Part shown: positions 1 through 6,900 of the stretch, piece after piece
Numbering within the stretch: the stretch's first letter is position 1
Layout: each line of letters begins with the position of its first letter
DNA from: Acidobacteriota bacterium
GTDB taxonomy: Bacteria; Acidobacteriota; Terriglobia; Acidiferrales; UBA7541
DNA: 9,397 bases
NCBI GenBank assembly: GCA_003131705.1
Contig: PKUY01000293.1
Span: forward strand, 1,293 to 10,689
Direction of reading: 5' to 3'
Translations under genes and position numbers: made by a program
Notes under the pieces: model-generated
The model's input: only the letters and a program-made list of their open reading frames with translations
Databases searched by the model: none
What the model was told of the DNA's origin: nothing

Positions 1-316
1 GCGGCGACGTCGTGAAGTTTTCTCGAGCCACTCGCTTGCCCGGAGAAAAATTGGCGCCCGGGAACGTTCGCGCCCAGATTTCGGCGACGGCGAACGATGG
101 GAGTGCCCGAGCTAGAAAACCAGCCCACGCCGGTCGAAAGGCCCTCTCGAGCGCTTCTCGGAATCAGTTCCAAATTGCGGATATGTTAAATTGTATTCAT
201 CGGTTGCTCCTGTTTTGCATAAATCTGCATCGTATTGATTATAGGTAACTTATATATAGGCATTAATGGGTATGAACTTGCGATAGTAATGGTCTCTTAC
301 CGAATTTCGCAATAGG
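1..316. other. No confident gene; region upstream of the receptor gene
   Basis: The first 170 bases are GC-rich and the following 140 are AT-rich. One forward frame is open from the left edge to a stop at 246-248, but its translation is rich in Arg, Ala and Ser, resembles no family I recognise, and runs into the AT-rich part without a change of character. It is probably chance. The left-edge bases could be the 3' end of a neighbouring gene (one frame stops at 13-15), but too little is visible to say. Confidence 0.5.
170..316 (+). promoter_or_regulatory. AT-rich probable promoter region of the receptor gene
   Basis: This stretch is markedly richer in A and T than everything around it and lies directly upstream of the receptor gene, where a promoter is expected. 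TTGCAT at 215-220 could act as a -35 box, with weak -10-like sequence near 239-245; a TA-run lies at 251-258. No pair of hexamers is good enough to fix a transcription start. A 6-base inverted repeat (TTGCGA at 278-283, TCGCAA at 307-312) also lies here and may be chance. Confidence 0.3.
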
Positions 317-364
317 GTGCGTTGTTTCAGCGGGTCACACGGCATCTGGCGGATGCTGGTTCCT

Positions 365-370
365 AGGAGG
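365..370 (+). promoter_or_regulatory. Ribosome binding site deciding the receptor start
   Basis: A perfect AGGAGG sits six bases before the ATG at 377. The in-frame ATG at 317 would add 20 residues that do not look like a signal peptide and has no comparable ribosome binding site. The signal peptide begins right after the ATG at 377, so both lines of evidence agree on that start. Confidence 0.85.
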
Positions 371-376
371 CGAGTG

Positions 377-3300
377 ATGAATCGCAAAATCTTGGTCGTT
401 CTTGCGTTGGTAGCCGTGGCGGTCCTCAATGGGCAGCCGGCTTGGTCCCAAGCCACAGGTGCCGTGGGGAGCATTCAGGGAACGGTCACCGACCAACAGG
501 GCGCCGTGGTTCCCACGGCCAAAGTTAGCATCACCAGTAAAGCCACGGGAGCGACCATCAACCCGCCGATTTCTTCGTCTGGAATTTTCAATTCCGGACC
601 GCTGACGCCCGGTGATTTCATTCTCAAGATGGAGGCGACGGGCTTCAAGACCACGCAGCTACCCGTTTCGGTGCAGGTAGGAAACATCTCGAACGGGTCG
701 GTGACGCTCGAGCTGGGTTCCGCAAGTACCGTTGTGACCGTGGAAGGCACCTCGGTACAATTAAACGTCGAACAGGCCTCGGTGCAAGGCGTGGTAACGC
801 AAGAACAGATTCAAAACCTGCCCATCAATGGCCGGAACTTCCTGGACCTCGCGGGGCTCGAACCCGGAGTACAGATACAGGATGGAGGCAACTTCGATCC
901 CACGAAGAACGGCTTTTCTTCGATTTCGTTCGGTGGGCGGTTTGGCCGCACGGCTCGAATCGAGTTGGATGGAATTGACATCAGCGACGAAACGGTGGGA
1001 ACGACGACTCAGAACGTGCCGGTCAGCGCGATCAATGAGTTTCAGCTCAGTCAGTCGAGCCTTGATCTTTCAACGGAATTGACATCATCAGGATCCGTGA
1101 ACGTTTCAACGAACTCCGGGACAAACGGGTTCCACGGTGGTGGTTTTTACCAATGGCGTGGAGATGACGCGGGGGCGCGGATCGGGCCACTCGGCTCATC
1201 GGCACTCTATAATCGCAATCAGTACGGCGCGGATTTTGGCGGGCCGATCATCAAGGACAAACTGTTCTTTTTCGGTGCGTGGGAAAGGACGAAGCAGGCC
1301 ACGCAAGGGTCGGTCGATCTCGGGGGTACACCGTTCAAAATATTGAGCGGCACGCTGCCCACACCATTTCTGGATAACGAGTTGTTCGGACGATTGGACT
1401 GGCAGATTTCGCCGAACTATCGTCTGTTCTACCGCTTTGGCTACGAGCATGGCGAGGACGTAGCCGGGTTCGTGCCGAGTACCTACAGCCCATTCGGCAA
1501 CGTGGACTACACGCCTTCGCACGTGGTGGGGCTGGATTTCATCACGGGTTCGTACACGCACGCGATACGGTTCGGATACATGAAGTTCCGGAACGCCATA
1601 GCGAACGCTCTCTCTCCCACGGCCCTCCCCGACCCAGTTCCCAACGTGATGCTCGCCATAGGAAACGTTTCGACATCATGCGAGGGTGCGGGCGACGTCG
1701 TTTGCTTTGGCCCGAACACCCTGGCTCCGCAGGAGACGTTCCAGACCAACACTCAGTTCAAGTACGACGGAAGCAAGATTATCGGGAACCACATTCTGAG
1801 ATACGGCGTTGGTTTCAATCGCATCCGCGGCGGCGGTTTTGCCTCGTTCTTCGGTATCGCCCCGGCGGTGCGGTCACTGTACAACGCGTCGAATATCGGG
1901 ATCGCGAACACAGGTCCTTTTCCGGCTCTGGATACAAGTTTACCCCTGAATGAACAAGTGGCGTCGAACCCGTTAAACTGGCCGGTTAACCGGATTTACT
2001 TGGGAAACGGTTTCGGATGCTCGACGGCAACCCCGGCGTTTGGTTTTGCCTGCGGCGGACAATACGACAATCGATTCCAATGGTATATCGGGGACTCGTG
2101 GAAAATCCGCCCGAACGTCACCTTTACATACGGTCTGCGTTACGTTCGGGACACCGGGAGAACGGATAGCCAATTGGCGCCGATACCTTGCCCGGACGGT
2201 TTGTCATTCACGTGCACGGGAAACCTACTTGACAACCTGACTCCCGGCTTGGGCGCGCGAGTGCACCAGCCCAATCTCAATTTCGCACCACAACTGGGGA
2301 TCGCATGGGCTCCGGGGAGCGGCGGAAAGACGGTCATTCGGGCCGGAGCCGGCATTTTCTATGAGAACGCCGTGTTCAATAATATTCTGTTTGACCAACC
2401 CACGCGCTTGGTGAGCGGGTTGTTTTTCCAAACATCTCCGCTACTGTGCTCGGCAGGCCTCGGTACGATGACGTTCCCCGGCGGCGCAACCGTGACCTCC
2501 ATCAACGGTAAAGACATCGCCACTCAAATCTGTGGCCAGCCCATAGGCAATGTGGCAAACGATATCGCGGATCTCCAAGCTGCATTTCAAGCCGCCACCG
2601 CCGCCGCGGGTCCGGCGGCCAACGGATCGTACCTCGGGAACACCCTTTCGTCGAATGTCGGGACCGGGCCCATGTTCGGGCCGAAGTACCAAACGCCTCG
2701 CTCGTACCAGATGAATATCGGCATTCAGCGCGAGTTAGCCAAGAACACGGTGCTTTCCGTGGACTATCTACGCAACGTCGGCCTGCACACGCTTCTCGCG
2801 ATTGACGCAAACTTTAACGGCGATGCGCGGTTCCTGGATATGGCCGGGGCGCAAGGTGCTATCGCCACGACGTTGGCGAACTGCGGAGTGGCAACGATCG
2901 ACCAATCCTTAGTGAATTGTGCACTCGACCCAGGAACGGGAACGACCGATGGCGGGAAGTGGGTACCTCGCCCGGCCGTCATAGGCGATTACGCCAGCAA
3001 CGGTTTGAGTTCCGGAGCATTGCTTGATGGCGGGAGCCCAGCCGGGCCTGGAAAAGTTGCATTTCCCGGAAAGAACGCGAACTTTGGAACGGTCGGTTTG
3101 CTTCAGCCCGTGGGCCGGTCCATGTATAACGCCCTCGAAGTGAAACTGAAATCGGATCTGCACAATCCCGCTCCCGGTGTGAAGAATTTGAGTATGCAGT
3201 TTTCGTACTCGTTCTCCCGGTACACCAGCGCGGCGCAGGACAGCGACTTCATCAACACGCCTTCGGCCAATGTCAGGCCGAACAGATTCAATGGTCCGAA

Positions 3301-4051
3301 TTCTCTGGACCGGACGCACCAGTTTTCGGCGGGTGTTGTCTCAGAACTACCCTTCGGTGTGAAGATCAACTTCATCACACACTGGGACTCGGCGCTTCCG
3401 CAGAATATCTACTCTAACCTGCCCGGAAATGCGGAAGACATATTCCAGTACGACTGGACGGGTGACGGCATCATCGCCAACATACCCGTGGAAGGAAGCA
3501 AGCTCGGAGCCTTCGGGCGCGGCGTTAAGGTGGGTGACCTGCAGAACTTCTTGGAGAAGTACAGCACCAAGTTTGGAAACCAGCTCACGCCCGCTGGACA
3601 AGCGCTCGTGGCCGCGGGGCTCTTTACCACTCAGCAATTGCAGAGCCTCTGCGCCGTGACGCCTTCTCTGAGCCCCTTGCCAGGTTGCGGCGACAGTGGC
3701 AATGCCGCCGGAGACCTGCTGCAATTGCCGACCGTTGTTCCGGGCGCGGTTGGCAATGACGCGTTCTTTACATTCGATCTGCGGCTCGGCTGGTCGGTAA
3801 AGCCGATTCGCAGTTTGGAGCAGTTCAGAATCGAACCGCAGGTGGCCTTCTTCAATCTATTCAATCGCCACAACTTCAACGGGCCGAACGGACTGTTGGC
3901 TGGCGTCCTGGACAACACTCCGAACGCGACCGGCGCGATCAACAACACGACGCACGCGAGCCGCGAACCGTTGCTGATTGGATTGGGCACGGGCGTGTTT
4001 TCCGATGGCTCACCGCGCACAATCGAATTCGGGATCAAGCTTAGCTTCTAA
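377..4051 (+). CDS. TonB-dependent receptor-like outer membrane protein with N-terminal carboxypeptidase-regulatory-like domain
   Basis: A 1224-residue outer-membrane beta-barrel protein of the large acidobacterial TonB-dependent receptor (Oar-like) family, expected to import or bind an unknown ligand, often a polysaccharide or peptide product. Residues 1-25 form a signal peptide (basic MNRK start, hydrophobic core, cleavage near AWSQ-A). Residues about 29-115 are a carboxypeptidase-D-regulatory-like beta-sandwich (GSIQGTVTDQQGAVVPTAKV). A plug-like region follows (about 135-260) with NLPINGRNF and ELDGIDISDE. The remainder is barrel, with aromatic-rich strands, NRPN-like and SLDRTHQFSAG segments, and a C-terminal strand ending EFGIKLSF; a terminal Phe is usual for BamA-assembled proteins. 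No clear TonB box is visible. Twelve cysteines fall as six close pairs (435/443, 548/559, 605/613, 691/719, 836/848, 1092/1104), probably disulfides in surface loops. Length is normal for this family. It is transcribed alone, with its own terminator. The family assignment is secure; the substrate cannot be told. Confidence 0.93.
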   Translation: MNRKILVVLALVAVAVLNGQPAWSQATGAVGSIQGTVTDQQGAVVPTAKVSITSKATGATINPPISSSGIFNSGPLTPGDFILKMEATGFKTTQLPVSVQVGNISNGSVTLELGSASTVVTVEGTSVQLNVEQASVQGVVTQEQIQNLPINGRNFLDLAGLEPGVQIQDGGNFDPTKNGFSSISFGGRFGRTARIELDGIDISDETVGTTTQNVPVSAINEFQLSQSSLDLSTELTSSGSVNVSTNSGTNGFHGGGFYQWRGDDAGARIGPLGSSALYNRNQYGADFGGPIIKDKLFFFGAWERTKQATQGSVDLGGTPFKILSGTLPTPFLDNELFGRLDWQISPNYRLFYRFGYEHGEDVAGFVPSTYSPFGNVDYTPSHVVGLDFITGSYTHAIRFGYMKFRNAIANALSPTALPDPVPNVMLAIGNVSTSCEGAGDVVCFGPNTLAPQETFQTNTQFKYDGSKIIGNHILRYGVGFNRIRGGGFASFFGIAPAVRSLYNASNIGIANTGPFPALDTSLPLNEQVASNPLNWPVNRIYLGNGFGCSTATPAFGFACGGQYDNRFQWYIGDSWKIRPNVTFTYGLRYVRDTGRTDSQLAPIPCPDGLSFTCTGNLLDNLTPGLGARVHQPNLNFAPQLGIAWAPGSGGKTVIRAGAGIFYENAVFNNILFDQPTRLVSGLFFQTSPLLCSAGLGTMTFPGGATVTSINGKDIATQICGQPIGNVANDIADLQAAFQAATAAAGPAANGSYLGNTLSSNVGTGPMFGPKYQTPRSYQMNIGIQRELAKNTVLSVDYLRNVGLHTLLAIDANFNGDARFLDMAGAQGAIATTLANCGVATIDQSLVNCALDPGTGTTDGGKWVPRPAVIGDYASNGLSSGALLDGGSPAGPGKVAFPGKNANFGTVGLLQPVGRSMYNALEVKLKSDLHNPAPGVKNLSMQFSYSFSRYTSAAQDSDFINTPSANVRPNRFNGPNSLDRTHQFSAGVVSELPFGVKINFITHWDSALPQNIYSNLPGNAEDIFQYDWTGDGIIANIPVEGSKLGAFGRGVKVGDLQNFLEKYSTKFGNQLTPAGQALVAAGLFTTQQLQSLCAVTPSLSPLPGCGDSGNAAGDLLQLPTVVPGAVGNDAFFTFDLRLGWSVKPIRSLEQFRIEPQVAFFNLFNRHNFNGPNGLLAGVLDNTPNATGAINNTTHASREPLLIGLGTGVFSDGSPRTIEFGIKLSF

Positions 4052-4081
4052 GCCGGGTGCTACGGCGCACGGCTGAAATTC

Positions 4082-4121
4082 AATTGCGTCCCGGCTACGG
4101 CCGGGACGCAATTTCCTCTTG
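4082..4121 (+). terminator. Rho-independent terminator of the receptor gene
   Basis: A perfect 14-bp stem (4082-4095 with 4100-4113) closes on the loop TACG between C and G, which is a UNCG-type extra-stable tetraloop in RNA. It starts 30 bases after the receptor stop and is followed by a pyrimidine-rich tail (TTTCCTCTT). The tail is not a pure U-run, but the stem is strong. It separates the receptor from the permease operon. Because the stem starts with AATT and ends with AATT, it could also work weakly in the other direction. Confidence 0.85.
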
Positions 4122-4159
4122 TGCAAGGCGTGAGTGACCCTGGCCAGCGGCGCGACCGC

Positions 4160-4178
4160 CCACGAGGATATCCCGTGG
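4160..4178. repeat. Near-palindrome CCACG-A-GGATATCC-CGTGG
   Basis: The arms CCACG (4160-4164) and CGTGG (4174-4178) flank the perfect palindrome GGATATCC (4166-4173), with a single unpaired A at 4165. Such symmetry is typical of a dimeric regulator's operator, but it lies about 120 bases upstream of the -10 box, so it would be a distal site if functional. It could also be chance in GC-rich DNA. Confidence 0.35.
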
Positions 4179-4182
4179 CCCG

Positions 4183-4214
4183 GCGCCGCCAGCTGCCCAG
4201 CGCCGCCTAGCTGC
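4183..4214. repeat. Short imperfect direct repeat
   Basis: GCGCCGCC-AGCTGC at 4183-4196 is repeated at 4200-4214 as GCGCCGCC-T-AGCTGC, differing only by one inserted T, with CCA between the copies. The period is about one and a half to two helical turns. The function is unknown; a replication-slippage duplication is the simplest origin. Confidence 0.5.
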
Positions 4215-4241
4215 GTCTAATCCCCAACAGGAACACGAGTT

Positions 4242-4288
4242 GGATGCCGCCGATCGAGTGCGACTTCTGCCTGCAACTTCGGGCATCC
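4242..4288. repeat. Inverted repeat GGATGCC / GGCATCC ahead of the -10 box
   Basis: GGATGCC (4242-4248) and its exact reverse complement GGCATCC (4282-4288) are separated by 33 bases. The right arm ends nine bases before TATAAT, so the pair spans the place where a -35 element would lie. It may be a split operator or a long-loop hairpin, or chance. Confidence 0.35.
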
Positions 4289-4296
4289 CCGGCGCG

Positions 4297-4302
4297 TATA
4301 AT
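4297..4302 (+). promoter_or_regulatory. Probable -10 box (TATAAT) of the permease operon
   Basis: A perfect sigma-70-type TATAAT lies in GC-rich DNA 41 bases upstream of the ATG at 4344. No good -35 hexamer is present at the usual distance (about 4274-4279 reads CAACTT), which suggests a weak or activator-dependent promoter. The call rests on the -10 match and position only. Confidence 0.5.
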
Positions 4303-4343
4303 AAGCGAGCACCCGAGCGCGTAGTGCGTCCCGAAGGACACTT

Positions 4344-5600
4344 ATGGCTGCCAGAACCCCCTTGTCCAACAAAGCGTCCATGTCGCTAGGCGAGGCTGTA
4401 AGTATTGCTACGGCGAGCTTGTGGGCGCACAAGCTGCGCAGCATGCTCACTTTGCTCGGCGTGGTGATCGGCGTGATGTCGGTGATCGCCGTCGTCAGCC
4501 TGGTCAACGGGTTAAACGACTACGTCGCCGAAAAGGTGTTCAATCTCGGGGCGGACGTCTTCTTGATCAATCGCGCACCCTCCATTATTACGGACATCTC
4601 CCAATGGGAGGAGAGCCAGAAGCGCAAGAAATTCCATTTCGACGATTACGAAGCTGTTCGCGACTTGTGCAAGAGCTGCGTTGCCGTCGGCGCCAGCCTG
4701 AACAAGCGGGGGCAAGCGAAATACGGAACTGAGTATATCTCGGACGCCGACATCATCGGATTCACGCACGAGATGCCGCAGCTGAATGCTCGCGAGCTTG
4801 CAGCGGGGCGCGATATCACGCAGCTCGATGTTGCGCGCGGCGGGCCCGTCTGCGACATCGGCTATGACGTAGCCGACAAGCTATTGCCGGGAATCGATCC
4901 AGTGGGCAAGGAAATCCGCGTTGACAATTCCGCGTGCGAAGTTATTGGCGTGGGCAAGAAACGCGGCTCGGTGATGGGGCAGTCGCAGGACAATTGGGTG
5001 ATCCTGCCACTGACCACGTACCAGAGAATGTACTCGAGCGACGATTCGCTGCGATTGTGGGTGAAAGGCGCCGGCACGAAGGCGCTGGAGCCCACGATGG
5101 ATGAAGTGCGGTTGATTCTGCGCGGACGCCGGCACGTGGCGTACAAGGATCCCGACGATTTTGCGATGGATACTAACGCTTCGTTTCTTTCGCTCTGGGG
5201 TAGCATCAGCAACACATTCTTCGGTGTGACCATCGGGATCGCCTCGATTTCCCTAATTGTGGGCGGCATCGTGATCATGAACATCATGCTCGTTTCGGTA
5301 ACCGAGCGTACGCGCGAAATCGGATTGAGAAAATCGCTGGGCGCGCGGCAGAGCGACATCCGCATGCAGTTCCTGATCGAATCCTCCACGCTATCGGCGA
5401 TCGGGGGAGTCGGTGGCATCATTCTGGGAATTCTGCTGGCGAAAATTGTCAGCTGGACGACCTCCCTGCCGAGCTCGGTTCAGATTTGGTCGGTTCTGAT
5501 GGGGCTGGTTGTGGCGACGAGTGTGGGGCTTTTCTTCGGGGTGTATCCAGCGACGAAGGCAGCGCGGCTCGATCCCGTAGTTGCGCTGCGGTCTGAATAA
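4344..5600 (+). CDS. MacB/FtsX-family ABC transporter permease, first of a pair
   Basis: A 418-residue inner-membrane permease subunit of the type VII ABC (MacB/LolC/FtsX) superfamily, which couples cytoplasmic ATP hydrolysis to movements of a periplasmic domain for efflux or lipoprotein handling. The topology is typical: one N-terminal helix (about 34-56, LTLLGVVIGVMSVIAVVSLV), a periplasmic MacB core domain (about 60-285), then three helices (about 291-317, 347-370, 382-402). The family signature MNIMLVSVTERTREIGLRK lies at 312-330 and the C-terminal YPATKAARLDPVVALR at 401-416. No ATPase domain is present, unlike E. coli MacB itself. The start is supported by GAAGGA at 4333-4338; Met13 is an alternative. 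The periplasmic domain holds four cysteines (109, 112, 170, 198), including a CKSC motif, which is unusual. It is followed after 18 bases by a second permease gene. The substrate is unknown. Confidence 0.92.
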   Translation: MAARTPLSNKASMSLGEAVSIATASLWAHKLRSMLTLLGVVIGVMSVIAVVSLVNGLNDYVAEKVFNLGADVFLINRAPSIITDISQWEESQKRKKFHFDDYEAVRDLCKSCVAVGASLNKRGQAKYGTEYISDADIIGFTHEMPQLNARELAAGRDITQLDVARGGPVCDIGYDVADKLLPGIDPVGKEIRVDNSACEVIGVGKKRGSVMGQSQDNWVILPLTTYQRMYSSDDSLRLWVKGAGTKALEPTMDEVRLILRGRRHVAYKDPDDFAMDTNASFLSLWGSISNTFFGVTIGIASISLIVGGIVIMNIMLVSVTERTREIGLRKSLGARQSDIRMQFLIESSTLSAIGGVGGIILGILLAKIVSWTTSLPSSVQIWSVLMGLVVATSVGLFFGVYPATKAARLDPVVALRSE

Positions 5601-5618
5601 CCGGAAGAGGTAACAGCG

Positions 5619-6893
5619 GTGCGCAAAAGAGGCAGGTTCGGAGAAGTGAAGGAATCGCTGGGGCTGGCGCTGGACGTACTACGGCGCAATCCCTTGCGTT
5701 CATTTCTTACGGTTCTCGGCATAATGATCGGAGTGACCACGATCATCGTGATCGGCGCGGTCATCACGGGACTGAATTCGAACGTGCTGGGCGCAGTGCA
5801 GTCGCTTGGGTCGAGCACCGTCATTGTCTCCAAGTTCTCCTGGGCCACGCTCGGACGCCCATCCTTCGAGTTGCTTCAGCGAAAGGATTTGAAGCCGGAA
5901 TGGGTCGAGGGGCTGAAGGACTTGCCGCACGTGGTGGCCGCCGCGCCAGTGGAACAGATTGAGAACTACGAGGTCGGTGCGGGGTCGAGCGAAGTGCGGC
6001 GCGGAAATCTTCGCGCCAAGAGCGTCATCCTCGAAGGGGATGAGCCTGCCGTCGCGCAAATCAGCGATTTCAATTTGGACCGAGGCAGGTTTTTCAACGA
6101 CACAGATGAAGAACATCACTCCGCAGTCACCGTTCTCGGCCACATCACAGCCAATACCCTTTTCCCCAGCGGTGAGGATCCCGTAGGACAGGAAGTATTG
6201 CTCGAAGGGCAAGTGTTCACGGTCATTGGCGTTCTGGACGTACAGAAGCAGGCGTTGGGAACCGGGGAGAATCCCGAAGACAATATTGCGCTTGTCCCAT
6301 TCTCGGTGATACAGAAACTGCACCCGGAGTTCAAGAACGTGGTTTTCTTGGCCAAGGCCGATACAACGGGCAACCTCCCGCTCGTCGTGGACGAGATGCG
6401 CGAGTATATGCGCCGCGTGCGTAAGCTGGCTTCCAATAGGGATGACGATTTTGCGATTCTGACGACCGACACGTTTCTCGATCTTTGGAAGCAGATTTCG
6501 GGCGGCATCTTCATCGTCATGCTGGCCGTCGGTTCCGTGGCGCTGCTGGTGGGCGGAATCGGAGTGATGAACATCATGCTCGTCAGCGTGACCGAGCGGA
6601 CACGCGAAATCGGTGTGCGCAAAGCGATCGGCGCGCGGCGGGCCAACATCTTGACGCAGTTTCTCCTGGAAGCAGTTACCTTGGCAGGACTCGGCGGAGC
6701 AATGGGAGTTCTTCTCGGCTCACTGATCGTGCTCGCCGTCCGGCTGGCCTTTTCGTCGTTCCCCGCCGCAGTTTCCCTCTCATTGGTGCTTCTCGGTGTC
6801 TCTATCTCAAGCCTGATCGGAGTTTTCTTCGGTGTGTATCCTGCGTGGAAAGCTGCGCGGTTGAATCCTGTGGAAGCACTTCGCTACGAGTAA
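5619..6893 (+). CDS. MacB/FtsX-family ABC transporter permease, second of a pair
   Basis: A 424-residue paralogue of the preceding gene and its likely membrane partner, probably translated from the same mRNA (18-base gap). It starts with GTG, preceded by GGAAGAGG at 5603-5610. The layout is the same: N-terminal helix about 28-50 (FLTVLGIMIGVTTIIVIGAV), periplasmic core about 55-290, then helices about 296-322, 350-376 and 384-406. VGGIGVMNIMLVSVTERTRE (311-330) is nearly the E. coli MacB wording, and YPAWKAARLNPVEALR closes the protein. It contains no cysteine at all, in contrast to its partner. The two genes share the conserved TERTREIG block but use different synonymous codons there, so the pair is an old duplication and not a recent one. 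No ATPase or MacA-like adaptor gene adjoins it. It ends seven bases before the convergent mtnA. Confidence 0.92.
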   Translation: MRKRGRFGEVKESLGLALDVLRRNPLRSFLTVLGIMIGVTTIIVIGAVITGLNSNVLGAVQSLGSSTVIVSKFSWATLGRPSFELLQRKDLKPEWVEGLKDLPHVVAAAPVEQIENYEVGAGSSEVRRGNLRAKSVILEGDEPAVAQISDFNLDRGRFFNDTDEEHHSAVTVLGHITANTLFPSGEDPVGQEVLLEGQVFTVIGVLDVQKQALGTGENPEDNIALVPFSVIQKLHPEFKNVVFLAKADTTGNLPLVVDEMREYMRRVRKLASNRDDDFAILTTDTFLDLWKQISGGIFIVMLAVGSVALLVGGIGVMNIMLVSVTERTREIGVRKAIGARRANILTQFLLEAVTLAGLGGAMGVLLGSLIVLAVRLAFSSFPAAVSLSLVLLGVSISSLIGVFFGVYPAWKAARLNPVEALRYE

Positions 6894-6900
6894 GTGTCTG

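Larger units (their letters stand above)
4114..4343. other. Intergenic region between receptor and permease operon
   Basis: No gene is seen here; the short minus-strand reading frame over 4095-4286 is low-complexity Arg/Ala/Gly and overlaps the terminator. The region is GC-rich up to about 4290 and contains a near-palindrome (4160-4178), a short imperfect direct repeat (4183-4214) and a 7-bp inverted repeat (4242-4288), then a TATAAT box. It most likely serves as the control region of the permease operon. Confidence 0.6.

Noticed and set aside
12..248. Open frame from the left edge, 78 codons from its first ATG
   Set aside because: Low-complexity basic composition, no ribosome binding site, no recognised family, and it crosses from GC-rich to AT-rich DNA without any sign of coding constraint.
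4862..5422. Long minus-strand reading frame opposite the first permease
   Set aside because: It lies wholly antisense to a well-supported gene; its Ser/Thr/Pro/Arg-rich composition is what the reverse strand of GC-rich coding DNA gives.
5700..6323. Long minus-strand reading frame opposite the second permease
   Set aside because: Antisense shadow of a clear MacB-type permease, with no motif or start signal of its own.
5273..6612. Near-identical DNA block in both permeases as a possible recent duplication
   Set aside because: The similarity is limited to the family-conserved MNIMLVSVTERTREIG stretch, and synonymous codons differ, so it reflects protein conservation.
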